64,000 nucleotides of DNA, from contig JAIRBC010000018.1 in assembly GCA_022008415.1 (NCBI GenBank), positions 50,054-114,053 on the forward strand, read 5' to 3'. Made by a program: the position numbers and the translations under genes. Below the pieces are notes generated by a model. It saw nothing but the letters and a program-made list of their open reading frames with translations, did not search any database and was not told the DNA's origin. This DNA comes from Cerina litoralis (GTDB taxonomy: Bacteria > Bacteroidota > Bacteroidia > Flavobacteriales > Flavobacteriaceae). Positions 8,728 through 18,979 of this stretch are shown in pieces. The number at the start of each line of letters is the position of its first letter. Within the stretch, counting starts at the first letter, position 1.

Positions 8728-9837
8728 ATGGAATACAAGCACCTTTTTTTTACTCTTTTTATACTTTTTTTTCAATACTGTGGTCAGCACAAAAAGCACC
8801 CAGCTACCGATGGGTTTTCAAAATCCGATTTTTATACGGTCCATGATTTTAATAAAGTCGATAAAATTGATGCACATGTACACATAGATACGGATAAACC
8901 GGATTTTGTTCAACAGGCAAGGGATGATAATTTTAAATTGCTGACCATAAATTGGGACGACCCGAATGAATCTGCCGATATGAAAGTCCAACAAAGGATT
9001 GCCATACAGCAATTAAAGGCTTTTCCCGGTTATGTGGCCTATGCTACCACCTTTTCCGTAAGGAATTTTAACGATGGGGACTGGAAAGAGAAGACTATTG
9101 CCTATTTAAAAAATTCCTTTGCCCAAGGTGCCATAGCTGTTAAGGTTTACAAGGTTATTGGAATGGACCTGAAAGATGAAAATGGGGAATACATTATGAT
9201 AGATGACCCAAGATTCGATCCTATAATAGATTTTATTCACAGCAATAACATCCCAATAATTGGACATCTAGGTGAACCGAAAAACTGTTGGTTGCCTTTG
9301 GATAAGATGACCGTAAATGGGGACAAAAGCTATTTTAGTGAGAATCCCGAATATCATATGTACCTGCATCCCGAAGCTCCTTCGTATGAAGATCAGATCG
9401 AGGCACGGGACAACATGCTAAGAAAACATCCAAACCTAAGGTTCGTCGGGGCACATCTGGGCAGTTTGGAATGGAGTGTTGATGAACTCGCCAAAAGATT
9501 GGATGAATTCCCGAATATGGCCGTGGATATGGCCGGGCGAATCTCACACCTGCAATACCAATCCTCTATTAACCGGCTAAAAGTGCGTGACTTCGTGATT
9601 AAATATCAGGATCGGCTTATTTATGGTACCGATCTAAGTGCGGAACCTTCCTCGGATCCCAGTGAATTGAAGAAGCGTATGCAATCGACATGGACGAGCG
9701 ACTGGAAGTATTTTGTGTCAAATGAGAGTATGACGGTCTCGGATTTTGACGGGGAATTTAAAGGATTGAATTTGCCCAAAAATGTTGTTGAAAAGATATA
9801 CTACACCAATGCCGAGAAATGGTTTCCCGGATTATAA
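8728..9837 (+). CDS. Lipoprotein amidohydrolase (PF04909), divergent third paralogue
   Basis: 369 residues from ATG 8728. A TTG at 8686 would add 14 residues but destroys the signal-peptide layout, so the ATG is preferred. Residues 5-18 form a short lipoprotein signal (FILFFQYC, Cys18). Metal-site motifs are DAHVH (48-52), IIGHLGEP, GAHLGSLEW and IYGTDL. The protein is less similar to the amidohydrolases at 6162 and 40296 than those are to each other. It has an extra insertion of about 30 residues around YHMYLHPEAPSYEDQIEARD, so it probably acts on a different compound. It follows the HGSNAT-like gene by 105 bp on the same strand. Confidence 0.8.
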   Translation: MEYKHLFFTLFILFFQYCGQHKKHPATDGFSKSDFYTVHDFNKVDKIDAHVHIDTDKPDFVQQARDDNFKLLTINWDDPNESADMKVQQRIAIQQLKAFPGYVAYATTFSVRNFNDGDWKEKTIAYLKNSFAQGAIAVKVYKVIGMDLKDENGEYIMIDDPRFDPIIDFIHSNNIPIIGHLGEPKNCWLPLDKMTVNGDKSYFSENPEYHMYLHPEAPSYEDQIEARDNMLRKHPNLRFVGAHLGSLEWSVDELAKRLDEFPNMAVDMAGRISHLQYQSSINRLKVRDFVIKYQDRLIYGTDLSAEPSSDPSELKKRMQSTWTSDWKYFVSNESMTVSDFDGEFKGLNLPKNVVEKIYYTNAEKWFPGL

Positions 9838-9990
9838 AATTCAATGACTCTATTTTAAAAAAGCTATTGTGCTCAAATGATCTAATTTTAAAGGTTTCTG
9901 GGTTGTAAATAACAAAGATTTTTGCGCATTAGCTAAGATAATTAACCAAAACCCCGATTATCGACTACCAAAAAAATAGGGCCTATTCAA

Positions 9991-10024
9991 TTTGGGCTTC
10001 CGAATATTTAGGCCTTTACATTTG
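9991..10024 (+). promoter_or_regulatory. Bacteroidota-type promoter upstream of the FAD oxidase gene
   Basis: TTTG (9991-9994), a 22-bp spacer, then TACATTTG (10017-10024) fit the Flavobacterium pattern TTG-N17-23-TAnnTTTG. Transcription would start near 10031, giving a leader of about 88 nt before the ATG at 10119. Confidence 0.5.
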
Positions 10025-10118
10025 CCTTTGTGCGATGCTACGGCAAACTAATTGGGGCTATTTCGATAAGTACAACTTGAGGTGTAAAATAAAATATTGA
10101 ACTCAAGAACATTTAGTC

Positions 10119-11588
10119 ATGGGAAAATTTAAAAGGAGGGATTTTATAAAGAATACGTTCAAGGCCGGGGTCGGAGTGTCCTTGCTAAATATAGATAATT
10201 CAATGGCCAATAATCCGGAGAACAAGGAATTTAAAATAACACAAACAAAAATCTCTGGTCCAGCAAAAAAAATAGTGGTCGGTGGAGCCGGAATTGCAGG
10301 AATGTGCTGTGCGTATGAGTTGATGAAAATGGGACACGATGTGACCGTCCTCGAAGCTTCGGGCAGGCATGGAGGTCATGTTTATACAGCCCATGATGAG
10401 TTGTCCGATGAATTATATGGGGATTATGGACAAGAGCATATTACAAAACCTGGCTATGACCTGTATTGGTCGTATATAAAGGAATTTGGCCTTACAGCGT
10501 TGCCTTATCCAAGAAGAAAGAATGTGTTGAGACGGATCAAAGGGGATTTCTATACGGAGGAGATGCTGCATGATCCTATTATCTTGAAAAATCTGGGATT
10601 TAATAAAAAGGAAATCGACTACTTATCCACTAATCCATGGGGAGAACTCAAATCACTCTATACCCGTTCTTATTTGGATAATTTTAAGGACGAATACCAG
10701 CCTTTCGGAGTGGGATTTGACGAGATGGATAATGTCCCAATGTCTGATATTTATAATAAACAAGGAGCTTCTAAGATGGCGTTGAGTCTTTTAGGAGGTT
10801 CCGATTCGTCCGCCTTGTTCGGTCTCTGGTATGCTGCCATTCTCAAGCTAAGGGGTGTACCTGAATACCCTACAGAGATCTATCGTTTAAAAGGGGGCAA
10901 TCAAATGTTGCCCAATGCTTTTGCAAAAAGGCTGGGACAAAGGGTGTGGCTTAATAAACCCATCACATCGATACACAATAGGGATGATGGGATTAAAGTT
11001 TCTTATCTGGATAATAAGGTAACCAAAGTAATGGAAGCCGATTACTTTGTAAACTGCATACCATTGCCCGCCTTTAAAAATATTTCTGTTAAACCTGCAC
11101 TACCTATTGAAAGGCAATATATTATTGAAAACGTGACCTATGATTCCTACCAACGGTTTGTCTTTCAGGCGAGTTCCAAATTTTGGCTAGAGGACGGGCT
11201 TTCGATCAATATGTTCTTAGACCATCCCGATATATGGGATATCTGGCAATCTGCGGACGAAGTCGATACCCACCGCGTAATCGTTTTGGGAACTGGAGCA
11301 GGAGGAATATCGCCACAAAGGGCACTTGCAGCGTTTCGTGAGGTGTATCCCGGTAAAAATGACACCATTGAACAAGCTATAGGTAGGGATTGGACCAAGC
11401 AACCCTTTTCCTCTACTTGCGAGAGGCTCCCCTTTCCTATTGGGGAGCTTAAGAAATTCTGGCCAAACATAATGAAACCCCATGGTCGCATCTATTTTGC
11501 GGGAGCGTACGCCGATAATTTAAATTGGGGAACAGAGGCCGCCACTAGGTCTGCAAACCGTGTAGCTAAGGAAATCAATGTTGCCTAG
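10119..11588 (+). CDS. Tat-exported FAD-dependent amine-oxidase-family protein, copy 1
   Basis: A 489-residue protein. N-terminal twin-arginine-like signal FKRRDFIKNTFKAG. The FAD-binding dinucleotide motif is GAGIAG (56-61), with the ribose-binding Glu in VLEASGRHGGH (about 77-87). The C-terminal FAD motif is GRIYFAGAYADN, as in PF01593 proteins. The family oxidises amines, protoporphyrinogen or carotenoid-type substrates; no specific substrate can be assigned. It has a full-length paralogue at 43965 with long shared stretches (YLDNFKD-YQPFGVG, GASRHGG-type start, PGK-DTI) and a broken copy at 23022-23307. Export by Tat and the cytochrome c gene beside the second copy suggest electrons leave through the periplasm rather than as an amine-oxidase reaction in the cytosol. 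Confidence 0.85.
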   Translation: MGKFKRRDFIKNTFKAGVGVSLLNIDNSMANNPENKEFKITQTKISGPAKKIVVGGAGIAGMCCAYELMKMGHDVTVLEASGRHGGHVYTAHDELSDELYGDYGQEHITKPGYDLYWSYIKEFGLTALPYPRRKNVLRRIKGDFYTEEMLHDPIILKNLGFNKKEIDYLSTNPWGELKSLYTRSYLDNFKDEYQPFGVGFDEMDNVPMSDIYNKQGASKMALSLLGGSDSSALFGLWYAAILKLRGVPEYPTEIYRLKGGNQMLPNAFAKRLGQRVWLNKPITSIHNRDDGIKVSYLDNKVTKVMEADYFVNCIPLPAFKNISVKPALPIERQYIIENVTYDSYQRFVFQASSKFWLEDGLSINMFLDHPDIWDIWQSADEVDTHRVIVLGTGAGGISPQRALAAFREVYPGKNDTIEQAIGRDWTKQPFSSTCERLPFPIGELKKFWPNIMKPHGRIYFAGAYADNLNWGTEAATRSANRVAKEINVA

Positions 11589-11650
11589 TTTTTGGCCTCC
11601 GCATAACTAGAGATACGGTGCATGGCCAAAGATACAAGCGGTATTTACTT

Positions 11651-11779
11651 TCAAAAACTGGTGGTTCCCAAAGGCACAACAACACCGTTCGAATATATGA
11701 AATCGACCATAATATTATCACGTGAATCGGTTACCTCCGGATTTACCCTAATATCCACAATTTTATTTGGCTCATATTT
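11651..11779 (-). pseudogene. Possible decayed coding fragment
   Basis: A 43-codon stop-to-stop frame reads like a genuine beta-rich protein C-terminus (NKIVDIRVNPEVTDSRDN, then YSNGVVVPLGTT) but has no start. It lies between the convergent FAD oxidase and EamA genes. I do not recognise it; it may be a scrap left by rearrangement. Confidence 0.25.
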
Positions 11780-11819
11780 TCACCCATTTTTGCCAGAGCT
11801 GGAGGCTTTTACCCAAGCT

Positions 11820-12725
11820 TCAATCCGTTTCGGTCGCTAATAAAAATGCCCCAAAAATTGCACAGACCATCCCGGCTACTACCACAATATTTGGAATAAC
11901 CCTATATAGTATCAATGATAAAGCAACCGTTATCAACGGAGCTCCGGCATTTATCAAAGGACTGACGATTACTGCACGGCCATAGCGAAACGCATAGACG
12001 AGCAACAGTGCCCCGATTGCATTTAGAATTTGAATGATGAACGATAGATAAGGTCCCGACAGTCCCCAGTTTATGGGTTTCGAGAAATCAGTCATATAAA
12101 TAGAAACCGGTATAAACAGAAGTCCGGTTAGCATCATGTAAAAAAAGATGCTCTCTGAGTTCATGGTTCTATTTGCGAACTTCATAAAAAATGCCTGCAA
12201 CCCCCACATCAAAAAAACAAATAAGGTGAGAATGAGCCAAAAATATTCACTATTTCCACCATTTTCACCCGATTGCCAAGAGAGTAATGGAACGGCAATC
12301 AATGCGAATATAATCCCGATCCAGGACATCCTACTGGCGCGCTCCCTTAAAAACAAAACTGAAAGTATAACCGTTACTACCGGAGACAATGCAATAATTG
12401 GAAAAATAAGATATGCCGGTCCAATTCTAAGGGTGTAGAACAGTATCAGCGTACTCCCGGAACCAAGTATTCCAACCAATGAACCCAGCATCCAAGAACG
12501 CCTATCGTATTCTAGTTTCCAATCCGCAAATTTTAAAGCGATCAACGCACATGGAATCATGGAAATTGCCCAGACCGAATAACTAAGAATCGTTGGGAAA
12601 CCATTTTTCTCAGGCAACTCGGTAAGAGCGCCCCACGCTCCCCATAATAACATGGTTGAAACCGTGTAAAAGAACCAGGCTTTTTGGCTTCTGATCCGCT
12701 GCTTTATCGTCTTAAAAGATATCAT
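11820..12725 (-). CDS. EamA/DMT-family inner-membrane transporter, copy 1
   Basis: 301 residues from the ATG at 12725. A longer start at 12749 exists, but the ATG at 12725 forms a 4-base ATGA overlap with the stop of the DUF5107 gene, the usual sign of translational coupling. There are about ten hydrophobic helices in two EamA repeats: LWGAWGALTELPEKNGFP starts the first and FLMWGLQAFFMKFANRTM the second. The helix with GPAYLIFPIIALSPVVTV resembles sugar/drug-metabolite transporters. A paralogue lies at 46735 with the same landmark residues (AFRYG.A.VVSPL/M.NAGAPLIT). Likely the importer or exporter for a product of this island. Last gene of the 18.3-11.8 kb minus-strand run. Confidence 0.85.
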   Translation of the reverse strand: MISFKTIKQRIRSQKAWFFYTVSTMLLWGAWGALTELPEKNGFPTILSYSVWAISMIPCALIALKFADWKLEYDRRSWMLGSLVGILGSGSTLILFYTLRIGPAYLIFPIIALSPVVTVILSVLFLRERASRMSWIGIIFALIAVPLLSWQSGENGGNSEYFWLILTLFVFLMWGLQAFFMKFANRTMNSESIFFYMMLTGLLFIPVSIYMTDFSKPINWGLSGPYLSFIIQILNAIGALLLVYAFRYGRAVIVSPLINAGAPLITVALSLILYRVIPNIVVVAGMVCAIFGAFLLATETD

Positions 12726-15700
12726 TTTAACACCCTTCCAAAGATGCATTCAAGGTTGTCGGCTTTGAAACTTAGTGATTTTCGGAACGATTCGTCCGCT
12801 TCCCCAAGTAGACCTTTAGCTTTATAAACCAGTCCTCGAAGAAAATATTTTTGGGACAGCACCTCTGGGTCGTCCGAGTCGATACTCTCACAATATGTCC
12901 AGAGCCCGTCAATAAGTAATTTTGTTTGATCTTCCTCACCAAGCATCCTATGGGCCATTGCCTTATAATAGCTCGCTTCGTTGTGAGGTGAAGGTTCAGT
13001 GCCAAAAACCAGATCCATATAGGTCATGGGTATGGCAGATTCCAAAGTTGTCTTTTTCCAGTATTCCAATGCCTCTTTTTCTATTTCCATGCTCCGAAAG
13101 GCCAAACCGATTAAGAAATATATTTTAGAAAAATTGGCGTAAACCGGTTGTCCTACGTGCTGATTTTCAGGGTAAGTTAAGGCCCGTTGATATTCTATTT
13201 GCGCTTCCCTCCCCTTTCCGGATAGGTGCAATTGCCATCCCTTTAGTAAATGTGCATGTACGTGTATTTCATGAATGTTGCTTTCACCTTCCATAACAAT
13301 AAATTCATTTGAGTCTAGAATCCCTATTGCCCGATCGTAAAATCCATTTATAAGTAAAAGTGCGCTATATCGAGAAAGGAATCGGGACTTGCTCTTAACA
13401 ATATCCGGTGCAGCCTGGAAAATAGAAAAAGCCAAATCGGTCTGTTCTATTTTTACGGCAATATCATAAAAATCACAATAATACCTATAATCAAACGGGT
13501 TTAATCGAATAGCAAATTGATAATGTAGAATAGCTTTTTCCGAATTGCCATGGCACTTATAGTAAGCCTGTCCAAGATTTCTTCTGGCAACCGGGTTATC
13601 TTCAATTTTAATAGCGGCCTCCCATTCCGATATTCCCTCATCATATCTGTATTTATGAAAGAGTAGATTACCCAAATAATAATGTGCCCTTCCATCAGAA
13701 GGATTTAGTCTTAGGGCATGTTGCAGTACATTTATAGTTTCAGTTCTGAACGGAAACACGTAATCCGTAGGCATTCGTCCGGCCAAATCATTGTATTGTA
13801 TTGCTTTTTTCTCCTGCCCTTTTTCTGCTAAATAATAGGAAAGATAGTAGTATATAATAGGATATGCATTATCCTGTGCCTCTGCTAAATGTTTAAGATA
13901 AAATTCCATGATATGAATACCTTCCTCAACAAAACCGAGTTGACTATATTCGGCTTGAACAGACAGACATATTTCTACATCTCGCTCGAAAAACTTGGTC
14001 AATTTTTCGGCAACCGTCATCTTTACACTAGAATCGGTCAAATCTTTATTTATAAAATAGAGTTCACTATTAAGGAAATAATCTAACGGGTTAATGCTTA
14101 ATTTCTCGGTTACAAGGATTTTGGCTTCCAAAATTTGTCCCATTTTGCGCAAGGCAAGCGAGGCTAAGAATGCCGCTCGAAAATTATTAGCCTCAATGTG
14201 AATAACCCTAATTAAGTACTTGTATGCTTCACGGTATTTAGCTTGTGATAACATTAACTGACCAAGTGCTAGCAGACAGGCTGTATTGTTTTCTTCTCTT
14301 ACCCCTACCCATAAATGATCTTCAGCTAATGCCAAATTGTTTTTTTTCATATTGGTGAGGCCGAGATAATAGTTAATGCCTACATTATAGCGATCCCTTA
14401 GCAATGCCTTTTTTAAATACCCACCAGCTAAGTTGTAATTTCCAGCTAGGAATTCCAGTTTTCCCAGTTGAAACAGGGCTTTCGAATAGCCGGAATCTAT
14501 TTCCAACGCCTTGCGATAAAGCTCACGTGCCAAGGGGATATCTGCCTTAAACCCTTCATAAGTTAGGCCTTCTGTAACATACAATTCCGCACTTTTTCCT
14601 TTCATGATAGCTGGTGACGGATCAATTTCGTCGAAGGGTAGGAGATTTGGATTGTTATCAATCAGTTCACTTGTATCATAGCGAATCAACTCTTTGTTAT
14701 CGCCAAAGACAGAAAGAACCCAAGGGATACTAACCGGTAGCGGGTTTTGCAGGGTGATCGTTTTGAAATACGGTTCTTCCGGGCAAAGATTTATTTTTTC
14801 ACAATATATTTCAGAACCATCGGCCTCAACGAGAATATTTGCATCTTTGATATGTAAAGTAGCATTCACAGCTATGGTTAAAGATTCGGTTTTTTTGGAG
14901 TCATTGGAAATAATTTCAAGGTTTATGGATAGCTCACGGTTAGCAAAAACAAAATTTCCCATGTCTCTTATGGGATACCAATACTCAAGCAGATGTTCGA
15001 CTTTCTGCGGTGCCAAAAATTCATAATCCCATTCCGAGGTTTGCCGTCCGCTTTGTATTTCCGCATACTGTTTGCTCGGTGGGTCGGTAAGTATATCTAC
15101 CCATCTCTGTCCATCATCACCTTGTCCCCAATGCCAAATTTTCTTACCGGGAACTTCGTGATAATCGGCTACATGCACAACACCGTGATTGCCCTTTGTG
15201 AAATATGTCCCAAAAAAATCGCGGCGTACACCACGCACAAAAATAGACTGCGCATGGTGAATATTTCTCGCCAAGCTTTTATCTATACCTTCGTGAATGG
15301 GATAGGTCATAATCTTCTCAGGTGCAGAATAGGCGCTTCTGGCCGGATAAATAAACCTGAGGTCCGGTTCATCCTGCACGCTTGCATTTGCAAACCATAT
15401 ATGTATTTTTGGATGATTCGTTCTATTAAACAGAATGGCCTCCTGCTCCAAAAAGGCTTTGTCCGGATATAGGGTTAAGTAACACGCCCACTGCATTCCC
15501 TGAATTTTTTCAATATCCCCTATAATAATAGTGCCACTGCCATTATTATTCTTTCGGATTTCATAATCAATGGGGGAAAAACAAGTTACGGAATGCTCAT
15601 TAGGCGGATTAGCAGGAAAGTTAAGTTCATTCCCGCCCGACACCCAAGCCCCACGGGCACCGACCTCCGCTGGTTTAACCACATTATTGCGATACCAAAC

Positions 15701-15961
15701 TTCACGTTTTCCCTTTTTGTCATAAAGTGACCAAATACGGCTTCCCAGTTCTGGGAGGACAAGAACACGTAAATAGCTATTTTCTAAATAAAGAGCTATA
15801 TATTCCCTATTATTTTTTGTCCGACCTATATCGTCTTGATTGGCATACGGATAGTTTCTGCCGTATACCCATGCGCTGCCGAAATACGATGGATTTGGAT
15901 CTTCGGGACCTATTTCATAGGTTGGAATCGTTATTTTAGATTCCCAAACTTTTACTTCCAT
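12722..15961 (-). CDS. DUF5107 domain protein with long TPR array
   Basis: A 1079-residue protein without a signal peptide. Residues about 15-350 match the DUF5107 type of beta-sandwich: SYLRVLVLPELGSRIW, WVSGGNELNFPANPPNEHS, and GQGDDGQRWVDILTD near 290. This is a carbohydrate-epimerase/galactose-mutarotase-like fold. From about residue 440 to the end are TPR repeats of 34 residues (ALFQLGKLEFLAGNYNLAGG, GRAHYYLGNLLFHKYRYDEG and others). DUF5107-TPR proteins recur in Bacteroidota glycan loci and are poorly characterised; a sugar-processing or scaffolding role in the cytoplasm is possible. Upstream is the GH36 gene (153-bp gap); downstream the transporter overlaps by 4 bp, so the three form one transcription unit. 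Confidence 0.85.
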   Translation of the reverse strand: MEVKVWESKITIPTYEIGPEDPNPSYFGSAWVYGRNYPYANQDDIGRTKNNREYIALYLENSYLRVLVLPELGSRIWSLYDKKGKREVWYRNNVVKPAEVGARGAWVSGGNELNFPANPPNEHSVTCFSPIDYEIRKNNNGSGTIIIGDIEKIQGMQWACYLTLYPDKAFLEQEAILFNRTNHPKIHIWFANASVQDEPDLRFIYPARSAYSAPEKIMTYPIHEGIDKSLARNIHHAQSIFVRGVRRDFFGTYFTKGNHGVVHVADYHEVPGKKIWHWGQGDDGQRWVDILTDPPSKQYAEIQSGRQTSEWDYEFLAPQKVEHLLEYWYPIRDMGNFVFANRELSINLEIISNDSKKTESLTIAVNATLHIKDANILVEADGSEIYCEKINLCPEEPYFKTITLQNPLPVSIPWVLSVFGDNKELIRYDTSELIDNNPNLLPFDEIDPSPAIMKGKSAELYVTEGLTYEGFKADIPLARELYRKALEIDSGYSKALFQLGKLEFLAGNYNLAGGYLKKALLRDRYNVGINYYLGLTNMKKNNLALAEDHLWVGVREENNTACLLALGQLMLSQAKYREAYKYLIRVIHIEANNFRAAFLASLALRKMGQILEAKILVTEKLSINPLDYFLNSELYFINKDLTDSSVKMTVAEKLTKFFERDVEICLSVQAEYSQLGFVEEGIHIMEFYLKHLAEAQDNAYPIIYYYLSYYLAEKGQEKKAIQYNDLAGRMPTDYVFPFRTETINVLQHALRLNPSDGRAHYYLGNLLFHKYRYDEGISEWEAAIKIEDNPVARRNLGQAYYKCHGNSEKAILHYQFAIRLNPFDYRYYCDFYDIAVKIEQTDLAFSIFQAAPDIVKSKSRFLSRYSALLLINGFYDRAIGILDSNEFIVMEGESNIHEIHVHAHLLKGWQLHLSGKGREAQIEYQRALTYPENQHVGQPVYANFSKIYFLIGLAFRSMEIEKEALEYWKKTTLESAIPMTYMDLVFGTEPSPHNEASYYKAMAHRMLGEEDQTKLLIDGLWTYCESIDSDDPEVLSQKYFLRGLVYKAKGLLGEADESFRKSLSFKADNLECIFGRVLK

Positions 15962-16114
15962 TTTATTTTGATTGTTTAATTTTTAGTGTCTCATTGCCAT
16001 CTATCCCTTAACGCCACGGTGTACCAATCGCGACTAGCATACTTTGATCATTAAAGAAAGTACCTGAAAATGCCTAATTCCTTTAAAGCTTTCCGATAAA
16101 CTCAAGCGTTGGAT

Positions 16115-18313
16115 TTACTTCTCCGATAATGGCATACATTTTATTACATAATAAAAGACCTGTTCGCCCCGGTTGTTACCCGATTTTGAAGTGATACGAA
16201 TAAAAGGATGAGCTCCCAAAACATTTCCTTTATTTACATCGTCATCATATTCGATGACTTCATAATTTAAATCCTTTGACAATCCTCTTAACTCTACCTC
16301 TTTGTCAAAAGGTTTTTCATCAAAAAAAGCGTAGTACATTACCCCGTCTTCCTTCTTTATCACGTACCCTTCTGGTCTATGATATTCTATATCGTACAAT
16401 CCTAGGTATTCCCCATTATAAAGTTTTTCATCAAAATATATATCCATCCATCTTTTTGCATGATCTGCCCCCCCCAATTCATCAGTATCCCATCTCACCG
16501 AAGTAATGACATTGCCAAGAGCAACGCTCATTGCTGGTTCACCAGCCTTGTTGTCATAGTTCATCTTGTCTACGTATCCATCGCCTACCGGAGCTGTAGG
16601 CCCTCTAAAGGCTTTGACCCACCGGGTTCTCCACCTTACCTGCTTGTTGGATGTTGGGTCGGAGGCATCGTTTAGGAAATAATATGGATATTGATAAACA
16701 TCATGAACTGCTGCGCAGGCGCACATAGATACCCACCCGTTTTTCGGTTTCTCCTCCATGATATTATTTAGCATTGTTTTAAATGCTAGATAATTGTTAT
16801 CTACGCTTTCGGACTCGTGTAGATGATGGTGATTTTTAGCATAACAGGGCAAAGGATTCTGATCATCCAGGTCTGTGTATAGCCCATCTATACCCCACCT
16901 AACAATAGTTTTTTGGATCAAGGTATCCCTAATATATTCAAGGGTTCCTTCAAAGGATGGACATAAGTTGTATTTGGAATCCAAGCCCCGATAATATGAG
17001 CCATCTTTATTCCGTACCAATAAGGGTTCTGTGGATTTTTGTATGGTATCGACTCCAAGTAGATCAAACCATAAATAGACATTAAAGCTTTTGTCCTTAT
17101 TTTTTCCCCACTGGGGTTTGTGAGCCTCTTGGACAAATTCTATTAATTCCTGCTCATCATGGAATTTCTTAGGATTAGGATTCCATGTACCTATAGCATC
17201 TTGCCAACCGTCATCCAACATTACGGATTTAAACCCATAGTCGGCCAGTTCATCCATTTTATTCTTAACTTGCTGTATGGTAAATTCCTTTGTGCCATCC
17301 AGGCTATTCATTCCCCAGGTTTTCCAATAGGGTTCGTAAGCCTGATCGGGATATATATCCGGGAGTCCATCACGGCCTTCTTTTTTCATGGCCCCGTTTA
17401 GCAATTGGCCAAACCTCCTTCCGGCATCGAAGAAATCATTTTTATGAGTACATACAGCACTTTTCCAAGTAGAAATTGATGCGTTATTTTTCAGAACGCT
17501 CGGAAACTGGCCGTAACTCTCCTCTGGGAGTACTTTAAATCCTATATCCACCAAACCATTTTCCTCTACTTTCAACACGATGCGGGTAAACCTTGGGGCC
17601 CCCTCGACATGGAAGACGCCAAGGCCCATTTCTGGACCCCATACGTCTAGGAACGGAATTCCCGACCAGTTGCTTCCGGAACCAGGTATTGCAAATTCCT
17701 CATTTGTTGTATCGGAAACACCTAGATTGGTCCAGGTATCACCCCATTCTTCATTGGTAGGCCGCAAATACCTGAAGTCATAACTTTTTGCAGATGGATT
17801 GGTTAGTTTTCTATCTAACCGATAATAGTTGTAAAAGACCTTATCTACCTTCAAATCTCTTCCAGATTTGTTAGTATAAGTATTCCAACTTAGTGCTACA
17901 TCTGGATACTTATCGAACATTTCAATAACAAGATTACTTTCAATTTCTAAATCGGACCCAATCAATGTAAGCCTCTTTCCTCTCCCAAATTCAACATCCT
18001 CAATATTTTCAATCTTATGGGAAGAAATTTTAAAGTTTTTGTATTCTATACTATCTAGAACAATATAGTTCGGGGGTACGGCATTCTCATCGGCACTTGT
18101 ATAACTATTCATCGATTGCAGGGTCCCATCCGACTCGAATTGAACTTTGCAATACATATAATTGTCGAAAACAAGATGGATATTCTTATTCTTAAAATGC
18201 AGGTATTCCCCATCAAGATTAAACGATATGGGCGATTGATCCTTCGGCTCACACTGAATAAAACAAATACTAATTATCAATAAAATCCCTAAGCTGTATG
18301 GTTTAATTTTCAT
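16115..18313 (-). CDS. GH36-like alpha-galactosidase lipoprotein
   Basis: A 732-residue protein. Lipoprotein signal ends at Cys21 (CFIQC). Residues about 30-290 are an N-terminal beta-sandwich. The (beta/alpha)8 barrel begins near YEPYWKTWGMNS, with GFKSVMLDDGWQ (360-371), GIDGLYTDLDD (474-484; Asp481 the likely nucleophile) and FLNDASDP (546-553; Asp549 or Asp552 the likely acid/base). RWDTDELGG and a C-terminal beta-domain follow. The layout is that of clan GH-D alpha-galactosidases/alpha-N-acetylgalactosaminidases. It lies at the head of a unit with DUF5107 and the EamA transporter. A second GH36-like gene at 41338 is broken, so this is the only intact copy. Substrate could be alpha-Gal or alpha-GalNAc. 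Confidence 0.85.
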   Translation of the reverse strand: MKIKPYSLGILLIISICFIQCEPKDQSPISFNLDGEYLHFKNKNIHLVFDNYMYCKVQFESDGTLQSMNSYTSADENAVPPNYIVLDSIEYKNFKISSHKIENIEDVEFGRGKRLTLIGSDLEIESNLVIEMFDKYPDVALSWNTYTNKSGRDLKVDKVFYNYYRLDRKLTNPSAKSYDFRYLRPTNEEWGDTWTNLGVSDTTNEEFAIPGSGSNWSGIPFLDVWGPEMGLGVFHVEGAPRFTRIVLKVEENGLVDIGFKVLPEESYGQFPSVLKNNASISTWKSAVCTHKNDFFDAGRRFGQLLNGAMKKEGRDGLPDIYPDQAYEPYWKTWGMNSLDGTKEFTIQQVKNKMDELADYGFKSVMLDDGWQDAIGTWNPNPKKFHDEQELIEFVQEAHKPQWGKNKDKSFNVYLWFDLLGVDTIQKSTEPLLVRNKDGSYYRGLDSKYNLCPSFEGTLEYIRDTLIQKTIVRWGIDGLYTDLDDQNPLPCYAKNHHHLHESESVDNNYLAFKTMLNNIMEEKPKNGWVSMCACAAVHDVYQYPYYFLNDASDPTSNKQVRWRTRWVKAFRGPTAPVGDGYVDKMNYDNKAGEPAMSVALGNVITSVRWDTDELGGADHAKRWMDIYFDEKLYNGEYLGLYDIEYHRPEGYVIKKEDGVMYYAFFDEKPFDKEVELRGLSKDLNYEVIEYDDDVNKGNVLGAHPFIRITSKSGNNRGEQVFYYVIKCMPLSEK

Positions 18314-18979
18314 AACTAAGATTAAATAAATGTAGGTTACAATAAATACGATTCACATGTGGGCATTAAACATTAAATCAATTTCTATGAAGTTCTTTGT
18401 ACATCGTAACTGCAAAAGTTATGATAGGGGGTCGATCTGTATATGTGATAGAATTTTATAAAAAACTCCCGCGAACCATAGAAAGTACGACTTCGCCTTG
18501 ATTTCCGAACTCCTTCAACGAAAGGCCTTCGACCCTCTGATAGGGGAAAACAAGTATGCCAGGAGCTTTAATTTTGGAACCAAGGATCAGCGCGGTCAAG
18601 ACACAGATTTAAAAATGGCAGCAACATCTATTGCCGAGTAGCAACGGGTTCAAATTATGATATAAAAGTTGCCAAATATTATAAATATTCTGCCTATCAC
18701 AAGCCAGCAATCCTTTTGCAAGTAAGTAACCTACGGAATACGATTACAAAGAAGTCAAAGAACTAAATTCCGAATCATTTAAGATCAACGGGTTATAAAC
18801 GCCCAATAATGAAATTTTTTAATGATCAACTTCAATACAATAACTTGTTAAACAAGGAGCAAAAGCGTTTTCAATCGTCTAAATGGAAATTTGTAGGGTT
18901 TCCATTCCGCATTCTTGGCTATTCCTATTTCGAAAAGAAACCTATCTATTGAAATGAGTTGCCAAAAGAACGGTGTTAA
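18314..18979. other. 666-bp intergenic region with a coding-like relic
   Basis: Upstream flank of the GH36 gene. Positions 18462-18641 (+) hold a 59-codon stop-to-stop frame that reads like real protein (YDFALISELLQRKAFDPLIG, then ARSFNFGTKDQRGQDTDL) but has no start codon, and further short coding-like pieces follow to 18800. I do not recognise the family. No promoter with both consensus boxes was found for the minus strand. Confidence 0.35.

Noticed and set aside
12726..12749. ATG at 12749 as start of the EamA transporter
   Set aside because: The ATG at 12725 gives an ATGA stop/start overlap and the family-like N-terminus.
14993..15472. 159-codon plus-strand frame
   Set aside because: Antisense to the DUF5107 domain; composition is not protein-like.
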